Of a stretch of 36,522 nucleotides of DNA, positions 25,698 to 34,230 are shown piece after piece. The notes under the pieces are model-generated. The model searched no databases. It saw only the letters and a program-made list of their open reading frames with translations, and had not been told where the DNA came from. Position 1 is the first letter of the stretch. Each line of letters begins with the position of its first letter. The stretch is from positions 1 to 36,522 of the forward strand of contig NZ_JAHDIG010000050.1 in the NCBI RefSeq assembly GCF_020630935.1. The letters run 5' to 3'. The position numbers were made by a program, and so were the translations under genes. Source of the DNA: Bernardetia sp. (GTDB lineage: Bacteria; Bacteroidota; Bacteroidia; Cytophagales; Bernardetiaceae).

Positions 25698-27020
25698 CTA
25701 AATCCTATTCCTAACTTCTTTCCAAATCGTTGGTAGCCACCCCACCACAGGAACATACATCAACAACACTTCTGGATTTTCTGTAACCAACTCAACGGTT
25801 TCTTGCAAAACGTCAAGTACATCTTTTTCTTCTTCTAGCTGTTCTTCTAGTTCGCTGGTTTGGGCAATTTCTTGAGCTTGAATTACTTTCTGCTCTAATG
25901 AGGGAGGAATATTTGAAAAATTATTTAGCTCAAAAAGGCGTTTGTTGAACTGTTTTTCGTGGTCTATGAAGCGAAATGCCCACGTAAAAGGTAAGTATTC
26001 TGGTAATTTTTTCCACTTCCAAAGTGCTGTTAGAAAAAACTCTTTCCAGTTGTACGGACTTTCTCCATATTGCTCTACAGCTTCGTTGAGTTCTCGCTGC
26101 ATAATGGCGTGAATGGCATCACGAAGTGCATAAATTTCTTCTTCGGTAGCGTCTTCTACTGGTTTTCCTAAGATTTTGTACGGCTTGATACGTCTGCCAC
26201 GAACAAAAATAAGTTTTGCAGGTAGCGCAAAATAAAACATCCACGGCTGCAAGGGAATCAAAACGGTCATAAAACCAACAGGCAAAAACGGAATTCCTAG
26301 TTTTTGCACTAAATTATCTAAAAACTCTATGCTATAACTAAACGGATTGATGTACTCTGCATTGACGGTAGCAAACGGAATAATATCAGCTTTGTGTTTC
26401 AAACTCATTCGCAGCGTTGAAGTAGAAAGACGTTGGAGTTCATATTTTTTATCAAATCCTTTTCCAATTCCTCCCACACCTTCTGGGTAAATCAAAACAT
26501 TAAAAATGCCTTGTTCCATCATTGTTTCAAAGTTGAGAGAAGTCGCATCTACTCCACCTGCTTTTTTCCAAAAGTTTTCGATGGCAAACGGACTCATCAG
26601 ATTGCTTTGAGAGAGCATTGGCGCAGTCAGTGGGCGAGCTACTTTGCTCATATCGTAGTTGTGGAGCTTCAAAAGCATCGATGAAAAAATAATAGCGTCC
26701 CAAGGAAAAGCCATTCCAGAGTGGTTACTAGCAAAAATCAGAGGCGCATCGTTTTTTCTGTCTGGATAATCTTCTCCCTCAAAACCTACAAATTCAGTTC
26801 TAAAATAATATTTGCTGAGTGGTTCTAAAATTCGTTTTATCAAACTAGCTGCATAGCGTGGGTCAAAAGGAGCATTTATTTTGATACCATTGGCTTCAAT
26901 AATTTTTTTATGGGTTTCTAATTTTTGAGCTAGAGTTTGAGCTTGTCTGTTGATGTGGTCAGACGAAATTCCTGTAACCGTAATATTATCAGAAGGCTTT
27001 TGATATTCCATGATATGCAA
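25698..27020 (-). CDS. PlsC-like lipid acyltransferase with variant motif
   Basis: A 440-residue protein with an acyltransferase domain of the glycerolipid (PlsC-type) family at about 65-290. Motif I is N99-HSGMAFPWD108; here His and Asp are separated by seven residues rather than the usual four. The second motif IYPEGVGG is at 177-184. Hydrophobic patches around 230-275 suggest membrane association. The C-terminal 150 residues are helical and acidic (EEQLEEEKDVLDVLQET). It probably transfers an acyl chain to a glycerol- or lysophospholipid-like acceptor at the inner membrane; the exact step is unknown. The first codons (MHIMEYQ) offer two starts; the second is 9 bp downstream. Confidence 0.8.
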   Translation of the reverse strand: MHIMEYQKPSDNITVTGISSDHINRQAQTLAQKLETHKKIIEANGIKINAPFDPRYAASLIKRILEPLSKYYFRTEFVGFEGEDYPDRKNDAPLIFASNHSGMAFPWDAIIFSSMLLKLHNYDMSKVARPLTAPMLSQSNLMSPFAIENFWKKAGGVDATSLNFETMMEQGIFNVLIYPEGVGGIGKGFDKKYELQRLSTSTLRMSLKHKADIIPFATVNAEYINPFSYSIEFLDNLVQKLGIPFLPVGFMTVLIPLQPWMFYFALPAKLIFVRGRRIKPYKILGKPVEDATEEEIYALRDAIHAIMQRELNEAVEQYGESPYNWKEFFLTALWKWKKLPEYLPFTWAFRFIDHEKQFNKRLFELNNFSNIPPSLEQKVIQAQEIAQTSELEEQLEEEKDVLDVLQETVELVTENPEVLLMYVPVVGWLPTIWKEVRNRI

Positions 27021-27124
27021 GTAGTTTTGATTTCTTTTTAAAGACAGAAAAACTATATTTGATTACAAAATACGTAAAAATTTAGGTTCTTTTGAATTAT
27101 ATTCTAATATATTTTACCCTTAGC

Positions 27125-27622
27125 TTAATAAATAGTTACAAGAATATTCACTCCTTTATTTTCATTATAAAAATTTGACAGCCTGTAAAACTCCTTCTTT
27201 ACTTCTTCAAATACGAACTCTTCCTCTTCTAGGCTTACGCCTACGTTTGGGTAAATGTCTTTTTCAGAGAGGTCTTTGATTCTAAAACTATCTCTGTAGA
27301 TGTCAAAATCTATATTTTTTACTTTTTCTACTATCTCTGCTACGTCTTCTTGTGGAGAGAAAGAAATATACTCATCTTCATACAATATAGGAGAAACTCC
27401 TACAACAAACTCACTAAGTTTGTTATCTTCTATCGGTTCAGACGCTGAATTTCCTGTCAAGATAAAATGAAGAATATCCCACATTTTATCAATATCAATT
27501 CTAGTACAGTCTCCTTTCTTTTGTATTTTCTCCACTTCTTTTAATAGTTTCTGATCTAATAACTTCTCTAATTCTGTTACTTCTTTGTCATCTAAGGCAA
27601 TATAAACAGCTCTGATTCCCAT
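27125..27622 (-). CDS. DUF1877 (YfbM-like) protein
   Basis: A 165-residue cytosolic protein of the DUF1877/YfbM family. It begins MGIRAVYIALDDKEVTELEK, contains RIDIDKMWDILHFILTGNSA (the 'DIDKaWhgIHfLLTG' signature) and ends with VKKEFYRLSNFYNENKGVNILVTI. The family has a known fold but no clear function, and is scattered in bacteria next to unrelated genes, including toxin or effector loci. Here it lies between the acyltransferase and DUF58 genes; 40 bp separates it from the DUF58 stop. Confidence 0.88.
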   Translation of the reverse strand: MGIRAVYIALDDKEVTELEKLLDQKLLKEVEKIQKKGDCTRIDIDKMWDILHFILTGNSASEPIEDNKLSEFVVGVSPILYEDEYISFSPQEDVAEIVEKVKNIDFDIYRDSFRIKDLSEKDIYPNVGVSLEEEEFVFEEVKKEFYRLSNFYNENKGVNILVTIY

Positions 27623-27662
27623 GTTTTTTAGTGTGAATTTAATTTAATGTTTGTTTACTTCC

Positions 27663-28583
27663 CTACTTCATCTTAGCTCGTTTTATTAGATAAGGTAACA
27701 AAATTCTATCCATCGGCTGACGAATATCTACTTCTACAAAATCGATTTTATATTGTCCACTTTTTAATTTTAAAGCCTGTTCTTTGGCTTTAGTCTGCTG
27801 ACGATAATATTCTCTGACTTGTGCTGGTTGGAGCTTTATTTTTTCTCCTGTTTCTACATCTGTAAAAATATATGGACGGTCTTCAAAATCAAATTCAGTT
27901 TCTGTTTTGGAATCTTTTACATGAAAAAGTAGAACCTCGTGATGGCGATGTTTTAAGTGTTGAAGAGCTGCAAAAAGCTCATCCGTTTCGTTCATATTGT
28001 CTAGCATATCACTAAAAATAATCACTAACGAACGTTTGTGTAACCTTTCTGCTATCTCGTGCAAAACTTTAGCTGTGGAAGTTTTCTTTCCAGTAGGAGC
28101 AGGAGCATTTAAAAGACGTTGAAACTCTAAAAAAAGTGTATGAATATGCTTTGAAGTTGCTTTTATGGGAGTTTGAAGTTCTAGCTCATCAGAAAATGTT
28201 GTTGCACCAATCGCATCACGCTGTTTTTGAAGCATATAAGCAATCGAAGCAGCAGCCATAATAGAAAAGGTAATCTTTCCATTCTCAAATTTTCCTTCTC
28301 GTGGGTAGTACATAGAAGGCGAAACATCTATCAAAAGTTGCGCTCTAAGGTTAGTTTCTTCTTCATAACGTTTTACAAAAAGTTTGTCTGTTCGTGCATA
28401 GACTTTCCAATCGATATGACGTGTACTTTCGCCTGTGTTGTAGAGGCGATGTTCGGCAAACTCTACTGAAAAACCGTGATAAGGCGACTTATGAAGTCCA
28501 GAAATAAATCCTTCTACCACTTGGCGAGCCAAAAATTCTATATTGCCAAATTGGCGAATAGCTTGTATGTCTAATTCTTGCAT
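27663..28583 (-). CDS. DUF58 (VWA-like) protein
   Basis: A 306-residue soluble protein of the DUF58 family. Marks are EFLARQVVEGFISGLHKSPY, the block STRHIDWKVYARTDKLFVKR, then VWA-like LLIDVSPSMYYP (a DxSxS metal site) and LVIIFSDMLDN. DUF58 genes usually lie beside a MoxR AAA+ ATPase and encode partners of MoxR/VWA chaperone systems; no moxR is adjacent here. It may be expressed from its own promoter, since a terminator at 28712-28750 lies between it and the reverse transcriptase gene upstream. Confidence 0.92.
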   Translation of the reverse strand: MQELDIQAIRQFGNIEFLARQVVEGFISGLHKSPYHGFSVEFAEHRLYNTGESTRHIDWKVYARTDKLFVKRYEEETNLRAQLLIDVSPSMYYPREGKFENGKITFSIMAAASIAYMLQKQRDAIGATTFSDELELQTPIKATSKHIHTLFLEFQRLLNAPAPTGKKTSTAKVLHEIAERLHKRSLVIIFSDMLDNMNETDELFAALQHLKHRHHEVLLFHVKDSKTETEFDFEDRPYIFTDVETGEKIKLQPAQVREYYRQQTKAKEQALKLKSGQYKIDFVEVDIRQPMDRILLPYLIKRAKMK

Positions 28584-28610
28584 ATTTTTTTCTTTATTTA
28601 CTGCTGTTCT

Positions 28611-28630
28611 GAATAAGGCAAGCCTTATTC
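28611..28630. repeat. 9-bp near-perfect palindrome
   Basis: GAATAAGGC and GCCTTATTC (28611-28619, 28622-28630) are separated by two bases, just upstream of the DUF58 gene. The role is unknown; an operator or repeat element is possible. Confidence 0.45.
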
Positions 28631-28711
28631 CTACATTTTATCAAAAATACAAATAACTGTGTAACTTTACCTGACAAGCAATTCCTAAAAAAGCTCAAAT
28701 TCTATTCAAAA

Positions 28712-28750
28712 CAAAACAGGTTAGAAAATCTATTTTTCCGACCTGTTTTG
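28712..28750 (-). terminator. Terminator downstream of the reverse transcriptase gene
   Basis: CAAAACAGGT (28712-28721) and ACCTGTTTTG (28741-28750) form a 10-bp stem, with a further GAAAA/TTTTC pairing inside. On the minus strand TTTTG follows. It is placed 20 bp past the RT stop. Confidence 0.75.
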
Positions 28751-28769
28751 CTGTATCTCTGAAATATAT

Positions 28770-31109
28770 TTATTCAGTCTCTTGATGTAGCCTGTTAAAA
28801 ATAGTTTCTAAAGGTACGAGTTCTGTCATCAGAAAACGGAACGTTCCGAAACTATCCAAAAGTTGATAACCATAAGTATATAAAAGCCATTGCCAATAAA
28901 TTCCTAAACCATTTTGTTTTTTTCCACTTACTTCTGTTCCTCTGTCAATAAAATCGTTCATTAGTCCTTGCATTACAGGTGTAGATTTTGGAGCTAGTGG
29001 CTGAAGTTGTTGGTTTCTATATGTTACAAATATTTCTCTTAGTGTTGAGTCTTTTTGATACTCATCTAAGCCTTCAAAACTTTTCTTTGCTGGCTCTACA
29101 AATTGTTTTTGCCTTTGAGCAATAGACACAATATGACAAAATGGATTTTGAAGTGCAAAACCTCCTGCTGTAAGCGACCAATAATACCAAGCCTCTGGCA
29201 ATTTTTCTATGGCTTGTTTCATGGTTGGTATTTTCTCTACCAAAAGATTTTGTAATGCTTGAAGGACTGTCGTATTATCTTTAAAAAGCTGTTTTTCAAA
29301 AAGAACAACTGCCTTACTAATTTCCTCAAGGTGCTGATTTCCCAAAGGATAACCAATTCCAAAACTTTTGAGTAAGAAAGAAATATGTGTGTTATAGACG
29401 TTACAAAACTCAAAAATAGAACCTGTATTTTCTAATTTTTCAGAAAGTATTTGAGCAAAATTTGAAACTGCACTTTGATTAATTTTCCAGTTTCCATCTT
29501 GATGTAGAGAAAGAAACATCCAGTTGGGAAGTGTTATTTCTGTTTGGAGTTCTTTATTTATTTTTTCTATAAAACTATCTTTTTCCTTAGATTCTCCTAT
29601 TCTGACAATGCCTATTTTTTCTTTGTTGAGTTCTAAACCTGTCATTTTATAGAAATCTGTCAGAGTTTGCCAAGCATTTTGAGCATCCTTTTCCGAATCA
29701 CAGAAAATATACATATCGTCCATATAACGAAACGTAGCAATACCTTTTTGTGTCCAAAATGCTTTGTCTAAAAGAAGTAAAAGCGTGTCTGCAAGCATAG
29801 AGGAAAGCAAGTGAGAAAGTGAAATTCCTCTTTTTGCAGAATATATTTCATCTTTATATGAATAAGGAACTTCCAAATACGTTTTGAAAAAATTTAACCA
29901 CTTCTGACTAATTCCTACTTCTTCTAAAACAACGAGCAACGTCTGATGAGGAAGTGTTAGGAAATAATTTTTGAGGTCAGTTTGAATAATATATGGAGTA
30001 GTAACCTCTTTTAAATCATTACGTCTTGCTTCTGTTATTTTTAGCTGTGCATTTAGTCCTTGAAAGAGTTTGAAATAGGTATCTTCATTACTCACTATAC
30101 TGACTATATCGCCATCATATCCATTATAAGAATCTTGAAAAGTGATTTGAGAAAAATCAATATGATTAGGAAATTCTTTAAAGGTAATTTCATTTCGAAG
30201 AAGTTTATGCCAGTATTTTAGATGGTTGTATTCGGGTTCTTTTCCCCAAAAATCTTTATCTAACATGCTTTCTCTGAAAGCACGACCAAAACGCATTCCT
30301 ATTATTTCCAACAACAAAGATTCTAAAAGTTGTGTAGATAAATAGGGTCTCCATTTGTGCTTTGTCCAAAGTGCATTGAGCTTAACACCCTGTCCTGCCC
30401 ACGTCCACGTTTCGAAATTATTGAGCAGAACAGTAATTGTTCCAGCCAGTTCATTGACTAACGATTCTTTTCCTACGATAGCAGAAATTTCTGACTTTAG
30501 TTTCGTGTGATGATACGGATGCGCTTTCATATAACGAAGAATATAAGCTGTTTCTTCTTTACTCACAGGCTGCAAGATAGTTTCATCTAAAAATTTCTGA
30601 TGTCTTTCCCTAACTTTTTCTACATCGTGAGTATGAACTCTTATCCATTCTCTCAATTTCGTTTCATTTTCAAGCTGATGGATTTGCTTGCTTATAAGTT
30701 GTAAAAAACCAATTTCAAAGTCTATTTTTTTCTTATTGGTAGAGTTTTGCGTATTCCAAGTATCTTCTAAAGCTCGTCCGAAAACCAAACCTGCTTCTAG
30801 TCGTAATTTTCCTTGTTCAATTTCATTTTGAAGGCGACTTATCCAACTTTCCAATAAAGAAATAGAAACCGTATTATTTTCTAACTGTGTTTGCAAAACG
30901 GTTAGGTTTTCAACATCTGGATGAAGCTGTTTTTGAGCAAAAGTAATCTTACAAAGACCTTGATAAAGAAGTTGAAATTTTTCTTCTATCTTAGAAGTTT
31001 TCTCAACTTGCCTAATAATTGTATTGTACTGTTTATGAAGCTCATGATATTGGCGATTTAGCTCGTCTAATTTAATACGAGTTACTTGTTTGGAGGTGAG
31101 AGTTTGCAT
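28770..31109 (-). CDS. Reverse transcriptase of unassigned lineage, with long N- and C-terminal extensions
   Basis: A 779-residue RNA-directed DNA polymerase. Residues 1-370 are helical, with a coiled-coil-rich start (DELNRQYHELHKQYNTIIRQ) and no known domain. The RT core spans about 250-510: a region of fingers motifs, motif A with D378 (IIQTDLKNYF), motif B-like RGISLSHLLSSMLAD (427-441), motif C YMDD (462-465, D464/D465), and motif D GLELNKEKIGIV. So all three metal-binding Asp are intact. Residues 510-779 form a helical region with no thumb/maturase, HNH or endonuclease motif. It is unlike group II intron RTs (no X/DNA-binding/En domains), and I see no msr-msd RNA, no TR/VR pair and no Cas gene nearby. 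It may belong to the 'unknown group'/DRT or Abi-like RTs used in phage defence (inference). It is a single gene with its own terminator. Confidence 0.9.
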   Translation of the reverse strand: MQTLTSKQVTRIKLDELNRQYHELHKQYNTIIRQVEKTSKIEEKFQLLYQGLCKITFAQKQLHPDVENLTVLQTQLENNTVSISLLESWISRLQNEIEQGKLRLEAGLVFGRALEDTWNTQNSTNKKKIDFEIGFLQLISKQIHQLENETKLREWIRVHTHDVEKVRERHQKFLDETILQPVSKEETAYILRYMKAHPYHHTKLKSEISAIVGKESLVNELAGTITVLLNNFETWTWAGQGVKLNALWTKHKWRPYLSTQLLESLLLEIIGMRFGRAFRESMLDKDFWGKEPEYNHLKYWHKLLRNEITFKEFPNHIDFSQITFQDSYNGYDGDIVSIVSNEDTYFKLFQGLNAQLKITEARRNDLKEVTTPYIIQTDLKNYFLTLPHQTLLVVLEEVGISQKWLNFFKTYLEVPYSYKDEIYSAKRGISLSHLLSSMLADTLLLLLDKAFWTQKGIATFRYMDDMYIFCDSEKDAQNAWQTLTDFYKMTGLELNKEKIGIVRIGESKEKDSFIEKINKELQTEITLPNWMFLSLHQDGNWKINQSAVSNFAQILSEKLENTGSIFEFCNVYNTHISFLLKSFGIGYPLGNQHLEEISKAVVLFEKQLFKDNTTVLQALQNLLVEKIPTMKQAIEKLPEAWYYWSLTAGGFALQNPFCHIVSIAQRQKQFVEPAKKSFEGLDEYQKDSTLREIFVTYRNQQLQPLAPKSTPVMQGLMNDFIDRGTEVSGKKQNGLGIYWQWLLYTYGYQLLDSFGTFRFLMTELVPLETIFNRLHQETE

Positions 31110-31149
31110 AGATAAATGTGGGTTGAAATTTCGTTTTAATTATCTATTA

Positions 31150-31157
31150 CAAATATA
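31150..31157 (-). promoter_or_regulatory. -7 element of the reverse transcriptase promoter
   Basis: Minus-strand TATATTTG matches TAnnTTTG, 41 bp before the RT start codon. It overlaps the divergent element at 31156-31163 by two bases. Confidence 0.5.
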
Positions 31158-31163
31158 ATTTTG
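31156..31163 (+). promoter_or_regulatory. -7 element of the glycosyltransferase promoter
   Basis: Plus-strand TAATTTTG matches TAnnTTTG, 53 bp before the ATG at 31217. The divergent RT element overlaps it. Confidence 0.45.
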
Positions 31164-31216
31164 CAGACCTCAACAGATGTGAGAAGTGATTTTTTATCGA
31201 TATAAAACCCAAAATA

Positions 31217-32416
31217 ATGACAGCATTTAGAAACGATAAAACAGAAAATGTAGAGAATAAAAAAATTGCTATTCTTTCTGTTTTGAAACCTGTCGATGAT
31301 GTTCGTGCTTACAAAAAAATAGCAAAGTCTGTCGTAGGAAATCATAAAAAGATTACACTCATAGGTTTTGAAGCAAGTAGTTTTTCAAAAAAAAACAATA
31401 CAGAAAAAAATATTGAATTTATAGAATTATTCAGCCAAATAAATCATGGAAATAGACTGGGATTATGGCGTTTTTTTGCTGGCTTTAGAGTCTTATATCA
31501 GCTTTTGAAAATCAAACCTCATACAATTATCGTTTGTGCCGTCGAACTCCTACCATTTACTTTGCTTTACAAATTTTTCTTCAAAACAAAACTCATTTAT
31601 GACATGCAGGAAAATTATGTTTTCAATATTCTCTATCAAGAAAATTATCCTCGTTTTTTAAAGAAGCCACTGGCTTTTTTGATTAGAAATTTTGAAAAAT
31701 TCTCATCTCGTTTTATTGATTTGTATTTGTTAGCAGAGCGATGTTATTTGGAAGAAATACCTTTTTTGAAAAAACAGAACTACATTTTTTTAGAAAATAA
31801 ATTTTTGATAGAAGATGATTCTGATTTTGAAAGAAACTCAATCGTTCCATCTGACTTTCTAACTACAAAAAACATCAAATTTTTACTTTATGGCTCATTT
31901 TCAAAAACCTATGGAACAGTAGAAGGCATTTTATTTTTCAAGAAACTGCAAAAAGAATTCTTTAAAAAAGGCATTCAAATTCAGCTTGTTTTGGCTGGGT
32001 ATTGCTCAGATAAAAACTACTCTAAAAAGATTACGGAACTGATAAAAAATGAACCTTCTATTTCTTTGCTGAATAATTCTGTTTCAACTCCTATTTCTCA
32101 TAAAATTCTACTTGAAAAAATTCAAAAAACGGATTTTGTTATTTTACCTTATTTATTCAATCGAAGCACACAAAACTGTATTCCAACAAAGTTTTATGAA
32201 TGTTTAGCTTACCAAAAACCAATGCTTTTTTCTAAAAATGAAAAGTGGAAATTTTTTTTAGAACCTTTACATGCTGGATTTTCAGTTGATTTTGAGAGTC
32301 AAAATTTAGAAAATGAAGCTAAAATTGTAGTGAAAAAAATTATAGCTCAACAATTTTACTCAAAGCCTATTGATGAGAGTATTTGGAGGTTTGATAGAAG
32401 TAGTTTGAGTGTATGA
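31217..32416 (+). CDS. Glycosyltransferase, GT4-like
   Basis: A 399-residue GT-B-type glycosyltransferase. The N-terminal domain starts KIAILSVLKPVDDVRAYKKI, a pattern seen in surface-polysaccharide glycosyltransferases of Bacteroidota, and holds IIVCAVELLPFTLLYKFFFK and KLIYDMQENYVFNI. The C-terminal domain has KFLLYGSFSKTYGTVEGILF (donor-loop glycine), VLAGYCSDKNYS and the nucleotide-sugar pocket region VILPYLFNRSTQNCIPTKFYECLAYQKPML, in which the usual acidic residue is Glu of YECL. There is no TM segment, so it is cytosolic or peripheral. Donor and acceptor are unknown. No polysaccharide cluster surrounds it, which is unusual. A 3' remnant of a paralog lies at 35559-35629. Confidence 0.85.
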   Translation: MTAFRNDKTENVENKKIAILSVLKPVDDVRAYKKIAKSVVGNHKKITLIGFEASSFSKKNNTEKNIEFIELFSQINHGNRLGLWRFFAGFRVLYQLLKIKPHTIIVCAVELLPFTLLYKFFFKTKLIYDMQENYVFNILYQENYPRFLKKPLAFLIRNFEKFSSRFIDLYLLAERCYLEEIPFLKKQNYIFLENKFLIEDDSDFERNSIVPSDFLTTKNIKFLLYGSFSKTYGTVEGILFFKKLQKEFFKKGIQIQLVLAGYCSDKNYSKKITELIKNEPSISLLNNSVSTPISHKILLEKIQKTDFVILPYLFNRSTQNCIPTKFYECLAYQKPMLFSKNEKWKFFLEPLHAGFSVDFESQNLENEAKIVVKKIIAQQFYSKPIDESIWRFDRSSLSV

Positions 32417-32575
32417 GGTAAATGAGTACTTTATTTTTAAATACAAAACCATATTATTTTTATAATTTGATTAGAACTTCTTAGATTGTGTTTTATTTTT
32501 AATCGCACCTTCGTTTACTTACTCTTTTGGAGCAACAAACAAAATTCAAAATAAATGAATTTCATTTATATAGAT

Positions 32576-32587
32576 GTTATATACAAG
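32576..32587 (+). other. Possible attC-like core preceding the esterase gene
   Basis: GTTATATACAAG matches 10 of 12 bases of GTTATGTACAGG, the complement of the outer end of the attC-like element downstream of the same gene. If real, it would mark the cassette's left boundary. Confidence 0.25.
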
Positions 32588-32617
32588 TCAAACAAAACAA
32601 CATAGAAACATTAATTA

Positions 32618-34222
32618 ATGAACAAACCTTATTATCTAACTCTTCTTACATCGCTTTTATTTATTTCAATTTTCACTTTTCCAATTTCAGCTCAAAATAA
32701 TAATGCAACAGCTCTTATTGCTGGAGAAAAGATTGACAAGACTATTTCTGCATTAGACAAACATACTTATACTGTTGAATTAGAAAACGGAATGGCAGTA
32801 ATTGGAGAAGTTCTTCAAAAAGAAATAGACCTTGTAATTGATGTATATAGACCCAATGGAAAACTTCTAAAACAAATTGATAGTCCAAACGGAACAAATG
32901 GAGTTGAACCTATTGATATCACCTCAGATGAATCGGGAGAATATAAATTGATAGTTCATACTCTAGATAAAAACGTAAAAAAAGGAATGTACACTTTGAC
33001 TATTAAAAAAATATTAAGTTTATCAGACAATACAAAGCGTATTACAAAAAAAGAACTTCCAACGAAGACGTTATACAACTTATGGGAATCTTCGCTAACT
33101 GATGAAAATGCGATAAATTCTTTCATTGCCAAGAAAACAGACAGACATATTATTGAACCGATTGAAGGAAATGATAAAGATATGTTGGTCACATACTTTT
33201 GCATACCTAACGATAATACTGAGTATGTAATGTTAAGTGGTGGTCCTGATTTTTTGGGTTTACGTTTTCAGCGATTACCAAACACAAAACTTCATTTTGT
33301 AACGCAGAGAGTTCCTAAAGATGCTCGTTTCAACTATGGATTCAATTATTTCAATCTAGATAAAGCAGGTCCAAATGAAGAAATCGAAATCAGAAATGTA
33401 GAGCATGCTTATGATGGAACTGTTGAGATGCCAAATGCACCTAAGCAAATCTACATTGGTGAAAGAGAAAATGTAGATAAAGGAAAAGTATTACCAACTT
33501 CAATTAAAAGTAAAATTTTAAATGAAGAAAGAAAAATCACAATACATACACCAGCAAATTACAATCCAAAACTAAAACATAATTTAGTAATAATATTTGA
33601 TGGAGAATCCTATGGAGCAATACCAAATCGTAGGTCAAGAATACCTGCGCCAACCATAATCGATAATCTAATATCAGATAAAGAAATTCCACCTACTGTC
33701 ACGGTTTTAGTATGGTCAATGGGTAAACGTAATAAAGATTTGATAAGCGAACAATTTGGAGATTTTATTGCAACTGAACTTATTCCTTGGATGCGTTCAA
33801 AATATACTATTCATACTACATCAGATAAAGTAATTTTAGCAGGTTCAAGCCGAGGAGGTTTTGCAGCTAGTTTCATTGCATTAAATCATTCTGATGTCAT
33901 AGGCAATGTTCTTTCACAATCTGGTTCATATTGGATTAAAGGTACAAATAACGAAAACCATTGGATTTATCCTGAAGATAATGGTAAACTCATTAATGCA
34001 TATATGGACAGTGAAAGATTACCCATAAAATTCTATATGGACATCGGACTATATGATGCAGGAGCTTCTATGCTCGGAATGAATAGACAGTTTCGAGATA
34101 TTCTTAAAGCAAAAGGATATAATGTGAATTATCAAGAGTTTAAAGGTGGGCACAATTATGTAAATTGGCGTGGAACTCTTTCTAATGGATTAATATCTTT
34201 GATTGGATTAAAAACAAAATAA
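32618..34222 (+). CDS. Secreted esterase, Fes/enterochelin-esterase-like
   Basis: A 534-residue exported protein with a signal peptide ending near PISAQ (25). A first domain at about 32-130 is PPC-like (bacterial pre-peptidase C-terminal type): GMAVIGEVLQKEIDLVIDVY and GEYKLIVHTL. The second segment at about 180-275 resembles the N-terminal domain of Fes-type esterases (YVMLSGGPDFLGLRFQR). The alpha/beta-hydrolase catalytic domain follows at about 290-534: FDGESYG, nucleophile elbow GSSRGG (409-414, Ser411), candidate Asp480 in GLYDAG and His512 in KGGHNY. It resembles siderophore (enterobactin) esterases and their carbohydrate esterase kin, but the substrate is not known. It is followed closely (8 bp) by the attC-like element, and may be a mobile cassette gene. 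Confidence 0.88.
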   Translation: MNKPYYLTLLTSLLFISIFTFPISAQNNNATALIAGEKIDKTISALDKHTYTVELENGMAVIGEVLQKEIDLVIDVYRPNGKLLKQIDSPNGTNGVEPIDITSDESGEYKLIVHTLDKNVKKGMYTLTIKKILSLSDNTKRITKKELPTKTLYNLWESSLTDENAINSFIAKKTDRHIIEPIEGNDKDMLVTYFCIPNDNTEYVMLSGGPDFLGLRFQRLPNTKLHFVTQRVPKDARFNYGFNYFNLDKAGPNEEIEIRNVEHAYDGTVEMPNAPKQIYIGERENVDKGKVLPTSIKSKILNEERKITIHTPANYNPKLKHNLVIIFDGESYGAIPNRRSRIPAPTIIDNLISDKEIPPTVTVLVWSMGKRNKDLISEQFGDFIATELIPWMRSKYTIHTTSDKVILAGSSRGGFAASFIALNHSDVIGNVLSQSGSYWIKGTNNENHWIYPEDNGKLINAYMDSERLPIKFYMDIGLYDAGASMLGMNRQFRDILKAKGYNVNYQEFKGGHNYVNWRGTLSNGLISLIGLKTK

Positions 34223-34230
34223 AGACCTGT

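Noticed and set aside
23391-28583. Defence island around the reverse transcriptase
   Set aside because: The genes on its left are ordinary core or unknown membrane genes (DapD, acyltransferase, DUF1877, DUF58), with no restriction, toxin-antitoxin or other defence marker, so no island can be claimed.
28584-28769. Possible retron msr-msd or other ncRNA next to the reverse transcriptase
   Set aside because: Only a 10-bp terminator-type hairpin (28712-28750) and a 9-bp palindrome are visible. There is no long inverted repeat bracketing a structured region, and the upstream gap (31110-31216) is only about 107 bp. A retron RNA cannot be supported.
31136-31345. Minus-strand 69-codon frame overlapping the glycosyltransferase start
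   Set aside because: It lies across the promoter region and the 5' end of a clear gene, is rich in Cys/Phe, and has no family features.
32956-33204. Minus-strand 82-codon frame inside the esterase gene
   Set aside because: It is wholly inside a well-supported gene on the other strand and has no signal of its own.
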